A stretch of DNA of 16,929 bases from Planococcaceae bacterium UBA3378 (lineage in GTDB: Bacteria; Bacillota; Bacilli; Bacillales_A; Planococcaceae): NCBI GenBank assembly GCA_002359075.1, contig DEQA01000069.1:1-16929 (forward strand), in the 5' to 3' direction. The position numbers and the translations under genes were made by a program. Under the pieces are notes generated by a model. That model was not told the origin of the DNA and did no database searches. It was given only the letters and a program-made list of their open reading frames with translations. This document shows positions 1 through 8,111 of this stretch, piece by piece. Numbering within the stretch: the stretch's first letter is position 1; the number at the start of each line of letters is the position of its first letter.

Positions 1-1370
1 TGATGACTGGTCACATTGGTAGCCCAGGTAATATGACAGGTGTCAGCGTATGGCAATATGCTGCAAACATGGGGCCGATGTTAATTAATACAGGTGGAGA
101 TGGGTTACCTGCTATTGAAAACCCCGTTGATTATGTAATCAATGATAATCAAATATTCGATGCGGTACTCGACGGTAAGTATTTACAAAAGCATGAAGGC
201 GAAAGAGAAATCGATATTCAATTTATCTATCATAACTACAACGCTACCCTTCAAACGAAAGCTAATATCATGAAAGGTATTAAAGCTCATCGCAAAGTAG
301 AATTTGTTGTTACACACGCTTACGTATTGCAAACAAATGCTAAGTATTCCGACATCGTTCTTCCTGTTTGTACTGAATGGGAGCTCGAAGGTAATACAGC
401 AACTGGTAACCGTGAAATCTTAATTGCATGGACAAAAATAATCGATCCACTATATGAAAGTAAATCTGATCAGGAAATTGCACGTTTATTACTAAAAGCA
501 CTAGGTAAAGATCCAAAAGAAATATATCCTATCAGCGAGAAACAACAATTCTTTAATAAGCTTGCAGGAAGTACTGTCATTAAAGATAATGGGGTTGATT
601 TTGAACCATTATTAACAATTACTGCCCAAGATATTAAAGAATGGGGTGTTGAAGGTACGCCTCAAAAAGGTCGCTTACCTTTAAAAGACTATTTAGACCG
701 CGGTATTTATCAAGTACCTCGTAAGATTGGTGATAATTTTGGATGTATTGCATACAAAGATTTCATTGATGATCCAATAAAAAATCCTCTTACTACTGAA
801 AGTGGAAAATTCGAAATCTATTGCCGTGCCTTACATGAAGCTTCCAAAACAGCCTTTACTGAAGTTGCTCCTATTGCAAAATATGAACCTCGGATTGAAG
901 GATATGAAGCAACGTTTAAAGATTGGGAAAACAAAGAGAAAGGTGACTATCCTTTCCAAGTGTTTAATCCACACTATTTAAGACGCTCACATAGTACATT
1001 TGATAACGTACCGCAGCTTCGAGAAGCGTGGCCAAATCCGGTATATATTAACGCAACTGATGCAAAAGAGATTGGTATTAAAGACGGTGAAACAGTCCTT
1101 CTTTCAAATCAATACGGAAAAGTTCTACGCCCGGCAAAAGTTGTTGAAACTATTATGCCTGGTACTGTTGCTTTGCCACATGGTGCATGGGTTGATTTAG
1201 ATGAAGATGAAAAAATCGACCGCGGAGGCGCTGATAATGTTCTAGTAGGACATATCCCAACTGGACTAGGAACATCCGGATATAATACAGCTATTTGTAA
1301 TGTTGAAAAATGGGATGGAGAACAGCTGGAAGAAGATTACAAATGGGATCAACGAATTATAGATCTTTAA
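1..1370 (+). CDS. dmsA: DMSO reductase-family molybdopterin oxidoreductase, catalytic subunit (3' part)
   Basis: The frame is open from the window edge, so the true start lies upstream; an ATG at position 3 is internal. About 455 C-terminal residues are visible, against roughly 750-850 for the family, so the twin-arginine signal and N-terminal Fe-S site are outside the window. The segment covers the end of the bis-MGD-binding catalytic domains (TGHIGSPGNMTG at the start; SDIVLPVCTEWELEGNT near residue 115). It ends in the molybdopterin-dinucleotide-binding domain (about 315-440), including NPHYLRRSHSTFDN near 321 and DRGGADNVLVGH near the end. The family reduces DMSO, TMAO or related oxyanion and N/S-oxide acceptors using menaquinol electrons at the outer membrane face. 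The two downstream genes match DmsB and DmsC, so the trio is an operon. The substrate cannot be read from this fragment; a related polysulfide, thiosulfate or tetrathionate role is possible. Confidence 0.88.
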   Translation, partial: MTGHIGSPGNMTGVSVWQYAANMGPMLINTGGDGLPAIENPVDYVINDNQIFDAVLDGKYLQKHEGEREIDIQFIYHNYNATLQTKANIMKGIKAHRKVEFVVTHAYVLQTNAKYSDIVLPVCTEWELEGNTATGNREILIAWTKIIDPLYESKSDQEIARLLLKALGKDPKEIYPISEKQQFFNKLAGSTVIKDNGVDFEPLLTITAQDIKEWGVEGTPQKGRLPLKDYLDRGIYQVPRKIGDNFGCIAYKDFIDDPIKNPLTTESGKFEIYCRALHEASKTAFTEVAPIAKYEPRIEGYEATFKDWENKEKGDYPFQVFNPHYLRRSHSTFDNVPQLREAWPNPVYINATDAKEIGIKDGETVLLSNQYGKVLRPAKVVETIMPGTVALPHGAWVDLDEDEKIDRGGADNVLVGHIPTGLGTSGYNTAICNVEKWDGEQLEEDYKWDQRIIDL

Positions 1371-1403
1371 TGATTGATATAAATGGAAAGGAGGCTGCCA
1401 TGA

Positions 1404-1946
1404 ATGGCACAAATGGGATTTTATATTAATGTAGCAGAATGTATCGGTTGTAAAACTTGCGTTGTTGCTTGTAAAGATACAAATAACCTGGAGGTAGGAA
1501 GAAACTTCAGAAGAGTCTATGACTTTATCGACGGGACTTTTCCGAATGTTTCGATGGCGCATCTTTCTATTTCATGCAATCATTGTGATGAGCCGGCATG
1601 TATGAAAGGATGTCCTACTCACGCATTACAAAAACGTGAGGAGGATGGTGTTGTCATTATCGACCATGATCATTGTATTGGCTGCCGCTATTGCGAATGG
1701 AATTGTCCATATGGTGCACCGCAATTCAGTGAAGAACTTGGCATGATGACGAAATGTGATACTTGCCTTGAATTACGTGAAAAAGGTGAAGAGCCTCACT
1801 GTGTAACATCCTGTCCAATGCGGGCAATTGAATTTGGCGAGATTAGCGAGTTACGAAAAAAATACGGAAACAATGCTGATATTAAAGGTTTACCAAGTTC
1901 ATCTATTACAAAACCAAATCTAATCATTAACCCATTAGGTAAATAA
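1404..1946 (+). CDS. dmsB: DmsB-like four-cluster ferredoxin subunit
   Basis: This 180-residue protein carries 16 cysteines in four groups: C13/C16/C19/C23, C58/C61/C66/C70, C91/C94/C97/C101 and C118/C121/C133/C137. That is the layout of four [4Fe-4S] clusters in DmsB/PhsB-type electron-transfer subunits. It would pass electrons from the membrane anchor to the molybdenum subunit. The ATG at 1404 has AAAGGAGG at 1387-1394 with 9 nt spacing. An overlapping ATG at 1400 in another frame stops after nine codons. The gene begins 33 nt after dmsA and its stop lies inside the Shine-Dalgarno site of dmsC, so translation is probably coupled. Length is slightly shorter than E. coli DmsB (about 205). No cysteine is missing. 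Confidence 0.93.
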   Translation: MAQMGFYINVAECIGCKTCVVACKDTNNLEVGRNFRRVYDFIDGTFPNVSMAHLSISCNHCDEPACMKGCPTHALQKREEDGVVIIDHDHCIGCRYCEWNCPYGAPQFSEELGMMTKCDTCLELREKGEEPHCVTSCPMRAIEFGEISELRKKYGNNADIKGLPSSSITKPNLIINPLGK

Positions 1947-1960
1947 AGGAGGAATTCCAC

Positions 1961-2794
1961 ATGCATGAATGGCCATTATTAATTTTTACTATAGCTGTTC
2001 CTTCCTCCATTGGGGGAATGCTATTCTTATGGTTTGCGCAAAACCTGTTAAAGAAAGATAGTGAGAATGATTTATTTACAATGATGAAATGGCCCCTTGT
2101 GGTGATTGCGGGTATTTCCATCATTGGTTTGATCGCTTCCTTTTTACATTTAGGAAAACCAACCCATGCAATAAATGCCATTAGAGGTTTCGGCACTTCT
2201 TGGATGAGTAATGAAATTGTTGTAACCGGACTATTTATCGGATTAGCCTGCTTAACGGCTGCTTTAGCATTTTATCAAAAGAAAATCAATCCGGCGTTAA
2301 TGCTCATTACAGGTATTGTCGGTTTAGTGGATATTTTCTGTATGGGACAGCTGTACAGCATAACACGTGTGAGTGGCTGGGATCATATTAATACATTTTT
2401 AGTATTCTATGGCACTGCCTTTACACTTGGACCTGTTTTAGGAGCTAGCTTACTTGTATTTACCGGTAACAGTGAAAAATTACAACGAACTGTTAATTGG
2501 GCTTTCGTCTTCAGTATTTTCGGCGTAGCCATCCAGGTGATTGGGGCCGCTATGCTTAACGGCTATGTTGGTGATATGAACTTAATCGACACTGTTCCGG
2601 CTGCTGAAAAAATCCAGTCCTACAGCGGAATGATTGGTATTCGCTGGATCATTGAGTCAATAGGGCTTGTTGGTCTAGGCTATTTAGCGCTATTCTCACC
2701 TAAGAAAAACTATACGCTAATCTATGCGGCCCTTGCTTTCTTCTTCATTGCAGAAGGTATGAGTAGATATGTATTCTACGTTTTCGGTGCATAA
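1961..2794 (+). CDS. dmsC: DmsC-like membrane anchor subunit
   Basis: This 277-residue, highly hydrophobic protein has about eight predicted membrane segments, as in DmsC. The first two run from about 6-24 and 42-64, with a conserved-looking HLGKPTHAINAIRGFGTSWMS stretch just after the second (only part quoted elsewhere in the family as HLG...NRSWLS). DmsC anchors DmsAB and oxidises menaquinol. The ATG is preceded by AAAGGAGG at 1945-1952, which overlaps the dmsB stop codon. The gene is followed within 20 nt by a strong terminator, so it ends the operon. No DmsD/TorD-type chaperone gene follows; it may lie upstream of the window. The assignment rests on hydrophobic pattern, length and operon position, and is strong in context. 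Confidence 0.87.
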   Translation: MHEWPLLIFTIAVPSSIGGMLFLWFAQNLLKKDSENDLFTMMKWPLVVIAGISIIGLIASFLHLGKPTHAINAIRGFGTSWMSNEIVVTGLFIGLACLTAALAFYQKKINPALMLITGIVGLVDIFCMGQLYSITRVSGWDHINTFLVFYGTAFTLGPVLGASLLVFTGNSEKLQRTVNWAFVFSIFGVAIQVIGAAMLNGYVGDMNLIDTVPAAEKIQSYSGMIGIRWIIESIGLVGLGYLALFSPKKNYTLIYAALAFFFIAEGMSRYVFYVFGA

Positions 2795-2811
2795 AATAGA
2801 TATAGATGTAG

Positions 2812-2850
2812 ATAAGTCTCCCATTTTTTTAATGGGGGACTTATTTTATT
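2812..2850 (+). terminator. Intrinsic terminator of the dms operon
   Basis: A 13-bp stem pairs 2812-2824 with 2832-2844 (one G-U pair) around a short T-rich loop, followed by TTATTTTATT. It lies 18 nt after the dmsC stop. Confidence 0.9.
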
Positions 2851-2975
2851 TGTGCGATCTGTCCCCTGCTGTGCAGGTGGTTCCGGAAAGCTTTTAGCTA
2901 TGGACAATAAAAAAACTCCAGTCGTACAATAAAGTCAGGTCTGGACAACCGACTACGTACGAAAGGAGCCTCTAA

Positions 2976-3161
2976 ATGGATAATAAAAGTTTAACACATA
3001 CAACCTGGAATTGGAATTGTAATTATCATGTCGAAACCGAAAGGTAATACAAGCGTATAGTAAGAATCATCTACAAAAGAATATTCGGCAAGATTAGATG
3101 ACAATGCAAGAATTCATTGACCCTTTCACAGGAGAAGAAATTAAAAGAAAGAAAAAATAAC
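2976..3161 (+). pseudogene. IS200/IS605-family TnpA remnant
   Basis: An ATG at 2976, with a GAAAGGAG Shine-Dalgarno just upstream, begins MDNKSLTHTTWN and N-C-N-Y-H, the characteristic IS200-type TnpA N-terminus. The frame stops after about 23 codons. Further down, in another frame, MTMQEFIDPFTGEE and a lysine-rich tail reproduce the usual TnpA C-terminus and end at TAA near 3161. Roughly 80-100 codons between them are missing, including the HUH motif and the catalytic tyrosine. The element cannot be autonomous. Flanking sequence to about 3300 has small hairpins (CCGCT-TT-AGCGG near 3165 and CCAGT-TAT-ACTGG near 3271) and may be the rest of the element; its ends are not identified. Confidence 0.8.
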
Positions 3162-3388
3162 TAGGCCGCTTTAGCGGTTCGTTTGAAAAACGGAGTGCGG
3201 TTGATGGACTATTCAATATGTCTTTAGATATAGGCCAGTCCCCCATCGTTTTACGTGCAGAGCAAACCGCCAGTTATACTGGTGAGTTGAGTTTTCATTA
3301 AATGTAAACATAAAAAAGGCACAGAATCACCGATTTTTATATACTTGAATTACCGAAAAACAAGTAATAGAAAGGTGAGTTGCTTTTT

Positions 3389-3610
3389 ATGAAGTTTCAT
3401 ATAAACTTCTCTAAAGTAAAAGCAGGAACAATTGAAGGAATGGAGGAACAGGAGAATTAAATTATCCTCTACATTTCTTTTCCCCGGAAGGAACATACCT
3501 GCCCTTCATGAGCACCTTGACGAAGAAAACACATAATTATCAATGGAAAGAATTCAAGAAAAATGCCTATAAAATCCGTAAGTTCGAGGTTTTCAAAGCA
3601 AACATTTTGG
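3389..3610 (+). pseudogene. ISL3-family-type transposase N-terminal remnant
   Basis: An ATG at 3389 with AAAGGTGAG upstream begins MKFHINFSKVKAG. The frame then has a TAA in place of a sense codon, and continues as IILYISFPRKEHTCPS before a TGA and a one-base shift. In the shifted frame TLTKKTHNYQWKEF follows. Put together this resembles the N-terminal zinc-binding region of ISL3-type transposases (CPxCG...T..VHxYRW). The DDE catalytic part is absent. The similarity is recognised by motif only and the 3' boundary is vague. The remaining stretch to 3853 is AT-rich with nothing else recognisable except a weak promoter candidate (TTGCAG near 3795) and the Shine-Dalgarno of the next gene. Confidence 0.55.
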
Positions 3611-3853
3611 TAAATTATGTATATAAAAATATAAGGGTTTATATAGGCGAAGGAGTAATGTATAAAATTACATTTTTCTACTATTTGTTTTAAAACCCGA
3701 GGCTCTCAATACCTTAATTGATACGGACAATTCGAGGCTGCTAGAAAGAACGGATTATTAATTTAGGCAGAAAAGATTATGCGGCGACTTTTGCAGTTAA
3801 ACAAACTTCATATATTACAATTTAACGATACATAATACTGGAGGAAGAGCTCT

Positions 3854-5713
3854 TTGGAAACGGAATTTAAATTACCGAGAGAAAAAAAAAGAATGTTAAA
3901 AAGATGCTTAAAAGAAGGAAAAGTAGACATTGACCACGTAAAATATCTATTTGGAGATATGATACAAGTAGAACAACCACAAATTGAATCATTTCAATTT
4001 GCCGAAATTATAGATTATCGAGAGCCATTTGAAATCATAAATCCTCATGATAATCAACCGATCGTAATTCCTAACGCCGAGGAAATTTTAAGAGAAGTCA
4101 GTATGCTAATTTTAAGCTCTGATGACTATGTAGGGGTGCAAATTGATGAAGATTTTAAAAATAATATATTCAACGCACAACACCATTTTGCTGACGGCTG
4201 CAGCCGGGAGTCTTCCGGTAAATGGCGTTTTACGATGGGGGTCCATTCAACAATCCGTCTTACGAAATTACACGCACTCCTCAAAGAAGCTTCTAAAAGT
4301 GAAGCATCAGCTTATATAAAGAAATTGGCTAATCGTATCTACAAAAAAGAATTAAGGATAAGTAAGGAATTAGGGGAAGTATTAGATATAAGTGAATTTT
4401 TAAATAGAGTAACTAAAAAATACACATCCTCAAGTTTTGAGATGGATGAAATGTATTACATCAGTAGATGGGTAGTGATCAGTTATATACGGATAATTGA
4501 AGGATATACTAAATTTGCAATTGAACCGTCAGCACATGATATATTATGGCCGCCCGTCCTGGAATTTAATAAGCAAGTACAGGAAGGTCATATATATTAT
4601 AAACCTCTATTAAAGTTTGAATTAGACCGTGCTAAGAAAAAAGAAGTAACAGCAGAAATTGACTCCATCTTTAAGGAAACATTCGGTTTTTCATTTAACA
4701 GAAAAGAATACCAAGGGACTATTTTTTTAAAAGGACTTATTTTAAACTTAGTGAATCATGGTATAGATCCCTATCAAACAATAGAGAATAAGGTGGATCT
4801 AGACCACCTAGGCAAACAGGGGAAGAATCTTGTTAGTTACCACACTATGCAACAAATAGAGGACATTAGTACTTATTTGGGACAAGAATTGCTTATTCGG
4901 ATGAAACAGTTCGTCATAACGAAAGATGAAATTATTAATTTGTACGTATTTTATGAAGAAACGAAGAAAATAAATTGCTTTGCAAACATAAGCTTTTCCG
5001 ATTATTTTATTATCTTTTTATACTTTAGTTCATATACAAAAGATAATGAAATTCTCTACAATCTACTTTTTGAAGGATTAAAAGATACCAGCCTTCTGAC
5101 ACGCTTAGAATCAATGGAGAAACTAGCAAAAAATCGAAAAAAGGAATTAGATGCCCATATTCAACAAGAGAGAGAAACTTGCAACAGAGCGTTAAGAGAC
5201 ATGCAGGAAAAATTAAGATTGATGGAAGTCGAATTAGCGAAAGTCAAAGAACATTGTCAGGAGCTAGAAGAACAGATAGAGGATACAGCTGCTTTGAAAC
5301 GTGAGGTGCTAATTCACCGTGAAAATCTATATGAGCAGTTCCAGGAGAGCCAGAGTGACCTCAGCATTTCTGAAGACCAACCGTTTGATAGGGATTATGT
5401 CAGTCTTCTCCAAGAGATGGATCTGAAAATGGTTATTATAGGCGGGTTTCCAAAATTCGTTCAAAAATGGCGAGAGGCATTCCCAAAAATAAAAGTAGTT
5501 GGTGAACGTGATTATCAATTAACATTAAACTTCCTGAATAAAATGGATGTTGTAATCTTTGATGCAGCATATAATAATCACTCAAATTTTGAGAGGGTTA
5601 TGTCAGCTCTTACGTCAGATAAGCCAATATTTAAGATGGTACGACGTAGAAGAAGCGTTGACTTACTCTGTAAGGAAATCTATATAAAATATCAGGAACG
5701 AAATAAACACTAA
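3854..5713 (+). CDS. Coiled-coil protein with C-terminal DUF2325-like domain
   Basis: This 619-residue protein starts at TTG 3854, 9 nt after GGAGG at 3840-3844; no better ATG exists nearby. Three parts are visible. Residues 1 to about 415 form a mostly helical region with no motif I recognise, preceded by a very basic N-terminus (KLPREKKRMLKR). Residues about 418-500 are a long charged coiled coil. Residues about 524-612 resemble DUF2325: a hydrophobic strand followed by GG (MVIIGG from M526), then VVIFDAAYNNHSNF with H576-S577, and a closing basic RRRR-S stretch. DUF2325 has a Rossmann-like appearance and no settled function. There is no signal peptide or membrane segment, so it is probably cytoplasmic. 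It has no operon partners and lies between transposase remnants, which suggests acquisition by transfer. A role in DNA or mobile-element control is possible but is speculation. Confidence 0.8.
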   Translation: METEFKLPREKKRMLKRCLKEGKVDIDHVKYLFGDMIQVEQPQIESFQFAEIIDYREPFEIINPHDNQPIVIPNAEEILREVSMLILSSDDYVGVQIDEDFKNNIFNAQHHFADGCSRESSGKWRFTMGVHSTIRLTKLHALLKEASKSEASAYIKKLANRIYKKELRISKELGEVLDISEFLNRVTKKYTSSSFEMDEMYYISRWVVISYIRIIEGYTKFAIEPSAHDILWPPVLEFNKQVQEGHIYYKPLLKFELDRAKKKEVTAEIDSIFKETFGFSFNRKEYQGTIFLKGLILNLVNHGIDPYQTIENKVDLDHLGKQGKNLVSYHTMQQIEDISTYLGQELLIRMKQFVITKDEIINLYVFYEETKKINCFANISFSDYFIIFLYFSSYTKDNEILYNLLFEGLKDTSLLTRLESMEKLAKNRKKELDAHIQQERETCNRALRDMQEKLRLMEVELAKVKEHCQELEEQIEDTAALKREVLIHRENLYEQFQESQSDLSISEDQPFDRDYVSLLQEMDLKMVIIGGFPKFVQKWREAFPKIKVVGERDYQLTLNFLNKMDVVIFDAAYNNHSNFERVMSALTSDKPIFKMVRRRRSVDLLCKEIYIKYQERNKH

Positions 5714-6290
5714 AGTAATCCGTTTTCGTTGCTGCCTCGCTGCCAAGAAGAATAGGCATCTGCAAAATAGACCTGAATGTTTAATTCTTTCTCAAGGGCT
5801 GTATAACAGCAGTTTCCATAGACAATACAGAACGGTCTGGAATTAAAATACCCATATACCAGCGTGTTTTACGCTCAATGAATGCAGCTACACAACCTTT
5901 TGCTTGTCCACGGCCAGCAACCGTATTAAGCTCCAAATACCTCACGCTTCCGAACGTCTTTTGGACGCTTTGAAATAAGGGTGCCTATATTGAACCGGCC
6001 TCTTGTTTCACGCGGTTTCTGGCACTTTCCTTTTTGACAGAGAACGGTCACAGGCACTTCTGGTAAACCGTTATAAATCCAACGGGTACATACTTTTGAA
6101 ATTCAGCTTCCCTTGATACAAACGGCCAATAATCTGTTCAGGTGACCAAGTTTCATCCAACTTTTCTTGAACAGCTTCTTTTAATTCAGGGGTCAGCTTT
6201 GATTTCGCACCACAGTTCCTTTTATTGGCTTTAGGTCTCGAGCTTCTTTTATTTCCTTCTAAGTGTTGCGCTTAATACTACATTCATTAC
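5714..6290 (-). pseudogene. IS30-family transposase remnant
   Basis: Read on the minus strand, fragments in shifting frames reproduce an IS30-type transposase in order. They are GNKRSSRPKANKRNCGAKS, a helix-turn-helix-like piece WSPEQIIGRLYQGKL, KRPKDVRKREVFG, GQAKGCVAAFIERKTRWYMG, and finally CYTALEKELNIQVYFADAYS and SWQRGSNENGLL. The last contains the family's third catalytic acidic residue (E of NEN). About 25 codons between METAV and CYTALEK, where the second catalytic Asp lies (usually TTDRGKEF), are deleted. Several frameshifts are present and the C-terminus (REFFPKGT in intact copies) is missing. The remnant breaks off exactly at the stop codon of the DUF2325-like gene, and its final TAG on the minus strand overlaps that stop. 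Confidence 0.85.
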
Positions 6291-6294
6291 AAGC

Positions 6295-6343
6295 AAAAAA
6301 TACCCAACCGGGTGCCGGTACAATACCGGCACCCGGTTGGGTA
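6295..6343 (-). terminator. Long perfect hairpin terminator of the nucleoside transporter gene
   Basis: The arms 6301-6320 (TACCCAACCGGGTGCCGGTA) and 6324-6343 are exact reverse complements with a CAA loop, followed on the minus strand by six T (A run at 6295-6300). It lies 63 nt after the transporter stop. On the plus strand the hairpin is followed by AAATACTTTTT, so weak bidirectional action is possible. Confidence 0.88.
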
Positions 6344-6406
6344 AATACTTTTTGACCTCGACTTTTAATACAGAGATCTGCCCTCTTTATTTAATCAACA
6401 TTTTTA

Positions 6407-7606
6407 TTACCAAACAAATAGGCCGACCATTGCTGCGCTTAATAAAGAGACTAGTGTTCCTGATAGTATCATCATCCAAACACCTTTGGATAAGTTATCT
6501 GCTTGCTCTTTTTTTACAATGCCATTAAAACAGCCCAGAATCATACCAACAGTAGAAAAGTTCGCAAATGACACTAGGAATGTACAAAGAACCGCCATCA
6601 TATGCGGGCTGAATGTATCTATAATTGACGTAATATCTGCCATTACAACAAATTCATTCGTTACTAACTTAGTACCCATGTATTGAGCCGTTTGAAATGC
6701 TTCCCCGATCGGCAAACCAAGCAGGAAAGAAAATGGAGTCATGATAACACCTAATATATTGCTTAGTGATAACCAAGGAGCGAATAAATGTAAAACTTTA
6801 TCTATAAGAGCAGCAAGTGCTACAAACGAAATGAGCATGGCTGTAATGATTAAAATTAATTTACCCGCTCCGAGAATAGAATCTCCCAAGAAAGAAAAGA
6901 ACGGTGGCTTTTCTTTTTTATCCATTTCAAAAATAACGTCTTCTTCCTCTGTTACAACTACAGGATTTAAAATACTTGTAATAATAATTGCATTAATGAT
7001 ATTTAAAGGGATCGCCGTTAATACAAATTGTGCCGGTAGCATTTGTAGATATACCCCAATCATTGCTGCTGATACACAACTCATGGACATCAGTGATACT
7101 GTCAATAAGCGTTCCTGGCTCATTGACTTTAATTGTCCACTAGATACCGCCAACGCTTCTGTATTGCCTAGAAACATCATTTCAATTGCGTAAAAAGATT
7201 CAAATTTCGGTTGTCCAGTCAGTTTAGAAAGTCCCCAACCCAACCCTTTAATTATTTTCGGAAGAATACCGAAATATGTAAGTATATCAAACAGTGGAAC
7301 AACAAGTAATATTGGCATTAAAGCACTAAATACCATATCCATATTTTCGACATTGACCATGCTGGAAAAAGCAAAACCAATACCGTCAAAAGCAGTTCCT
7401 ATTAACCAATTAAAACCTAGAGCAACTTGTTCAACCAACCATCGCCCTAACGGAAAGGCAATTAACAACCAAGCCAAAAAGGCATTAAATAATACTAAAA
7501 TACCCGTAGCCTTCCAATTAACCTTCTTTTTGTCCTTTGAAAACAAAAAGGCAAATCCAATAAATGCAAATATACCAAGGATATTCACAACCAGATATAT
7601 GCCCAT
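6407..7606 (-). CDS. CNT-family (NupC/NupG type) nucleoside transporter
   Basis: This 399-residue polytopic membrane protein matches the bacterial concentrative nucleoside transporter family in length and pattern: three N-terminal helices, a gate region, then the nucleoside-binding core. It would import nucleosides with a cation. The signature that holds the nucleobase is GNTEA at 147-151; in the structurally known Vibrio CNT it reads GQTEA, so Gln is Asn here (N148, T149, E150). The C-terminal region has SFANFSTVGMILG, typical of the second binding motif. The ATG at 7606 is preceded on the minus strand by AGAAGGAGGG. It is a single-gene unit with its own promoter about 145 nt upstream and its own terminator. 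Purine versus pyrimidine preference cannot be told, although the N-terminus resembles the NupG/YxjA branch. Confidence 0.92.
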   Translation of the reverse strand: MGIYLVVNILGIFAFIGFAFLFSKDKKKVNWKATGILVLFNAFLAWLLIAFPLGRWLVEQVALGFNWLIGTAFDGIGFAFSSMVNVENMDMVFSALMPILLVVPLFDILTYFGILPKIIKGLGWGLSKLTGQPKFESFYAIEMMFLGNTEALAVSSGQLKSMSQERLLTVSLMSMSCVSAAMIGVYLQMLPAQFVLTAIPLNIINAIIITSILNPVVVTEEEDVIFEMDKKEKPPFFSFLGDSILGAGKLILIITAMLISFVALAALIDKVLHLFAPWLSLSNILGVIMTPFSFLLGLPIGEAFQTAQYMGTKLVTNEFVVMADITSIIDTFSPHMMAVLCTFLVSFANFSTVGMILGCFNGIVKKEQADNLSKGVWMMILSGTLVSLLSAAMVGLFVW

Positions 7607-7753
7607 AATTCCCTCCTTCTAGTAACTCTTAACAAACCAAACATAGCAACAAGGTAATCCAGTTATTTAAATGTCTAACTTTCCTTATACTTGTCCTCCG
7701 TAAAATGATAACGGTAATTTGCAAAGACTATGTTCTTTATTTTCTACATTCGA

Positions 7754-7783
7754 ATTATAATACTTTTTTGATAAATATATCAA
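7754..7783 (-). promoter_or_regulatory. Sigma-A promoter with overlapping palindrome, nucleoside transporter
   Basis: On the minus strand TTGATA (7778-7783) and TATAAT (7754-7759) are separated by 18 nt. The -35 box is the left arm of an inverted repeat, TTGATA-TATT-TATCAA, which could be an operator. The 5' leader would be about 145 nt, with no riboswitch that I recognise. Confidence 0.7.
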
Positions 7784-7799
7784 TATAATATTTAACTAA

Positions 7800-8022
7800 A
7801 ATCATTTTTTAAAATTTCTGTATATAAAGCTCTAATCATTCCTTTTTCTGTAATAAAATCATCTGATGTCACCCAAAATGCAGGGTTAAACAATTCCCCC
7901 CCTTTAGAGCTGTTTGTTTACCGAGAACACAAGTTATTTCTTCAAGCGAGCTCCCTTCAATAGGTATATCAGCCCCCGGCTTTTCTTTATTAATATCGAT
8001 TAATGCCCGGTATCCGATGGAA
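7800..8022 (-). pseudogene. Frameshifted C-terminal fragment of an unidentified gene
   Basis: On the minus strand a frame beginning after a stop near 8022 reads ASIGYRALIDINKEKPGADI, then PIEGSSLEEITCVLGKQTAL and KGG. A run of six G at about 7897-7902 shifts the frame. The next frame continues ELFNPAFWVTSDDFITEKGM and ends IRALYTEILKNDFS with a stop close to 7796. The protein-like composition across both frames shows a once-continuous coding region of about 75 codons, broken by an indel. There is no start codon or ribosome site. I do not recognise the family. A second coding-like stretch at about 8080-8202 on the same strand (NFETFATKYEEFSIDLASS and so on) may be an upstream piece of the same gene, separated by the inverted-repeat element. 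Confidence 0.5.
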
Positions 8023-8028
8023 GCTTAC

Positions 8029-8111
8029 CTTCATTCAGCAGGCATTGGAATACCTATTGAAAAAAAGCAAAACTCCCACCTATAGAGACGGGAGTTTTCC
8101 GCTGAATGAAG
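8029..8111. repeat. 83-bp element bounded by 11-bp inverted repeats
   Basis: CTTCATTCAGC at 8029-8039 and GCTGAATGAAG at 8101-8111 are exact inverted repeats. They enclose a hairpin (AAAACTCCC 8069-8077, GGGAGTTTT 8090-8098). It could be one long cruciform-capable terminator or a miniature inserted element; no target duplication is evident. Confidence 0.5.
8060..8098 (-). terminator. Intrinsic terminator within the inverted-repeat element
   Basis: A 9-bp stem (8069-8077 with 8090-8098) is followed on the minus strand by GC and seven T (A run 8060-8066). It faces away from the small genes at 8282-8839 but lies after their own terminators, so it may have served the decayed gene. Confidence 0.7.

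Noticed and set aside
3508..3693. 61-residue frame from ATG 3508
   Set aside because: It has no ribosome site, and its first part is the shifted frame of the ISL3-type remnant; the rest is AT-rich noise.
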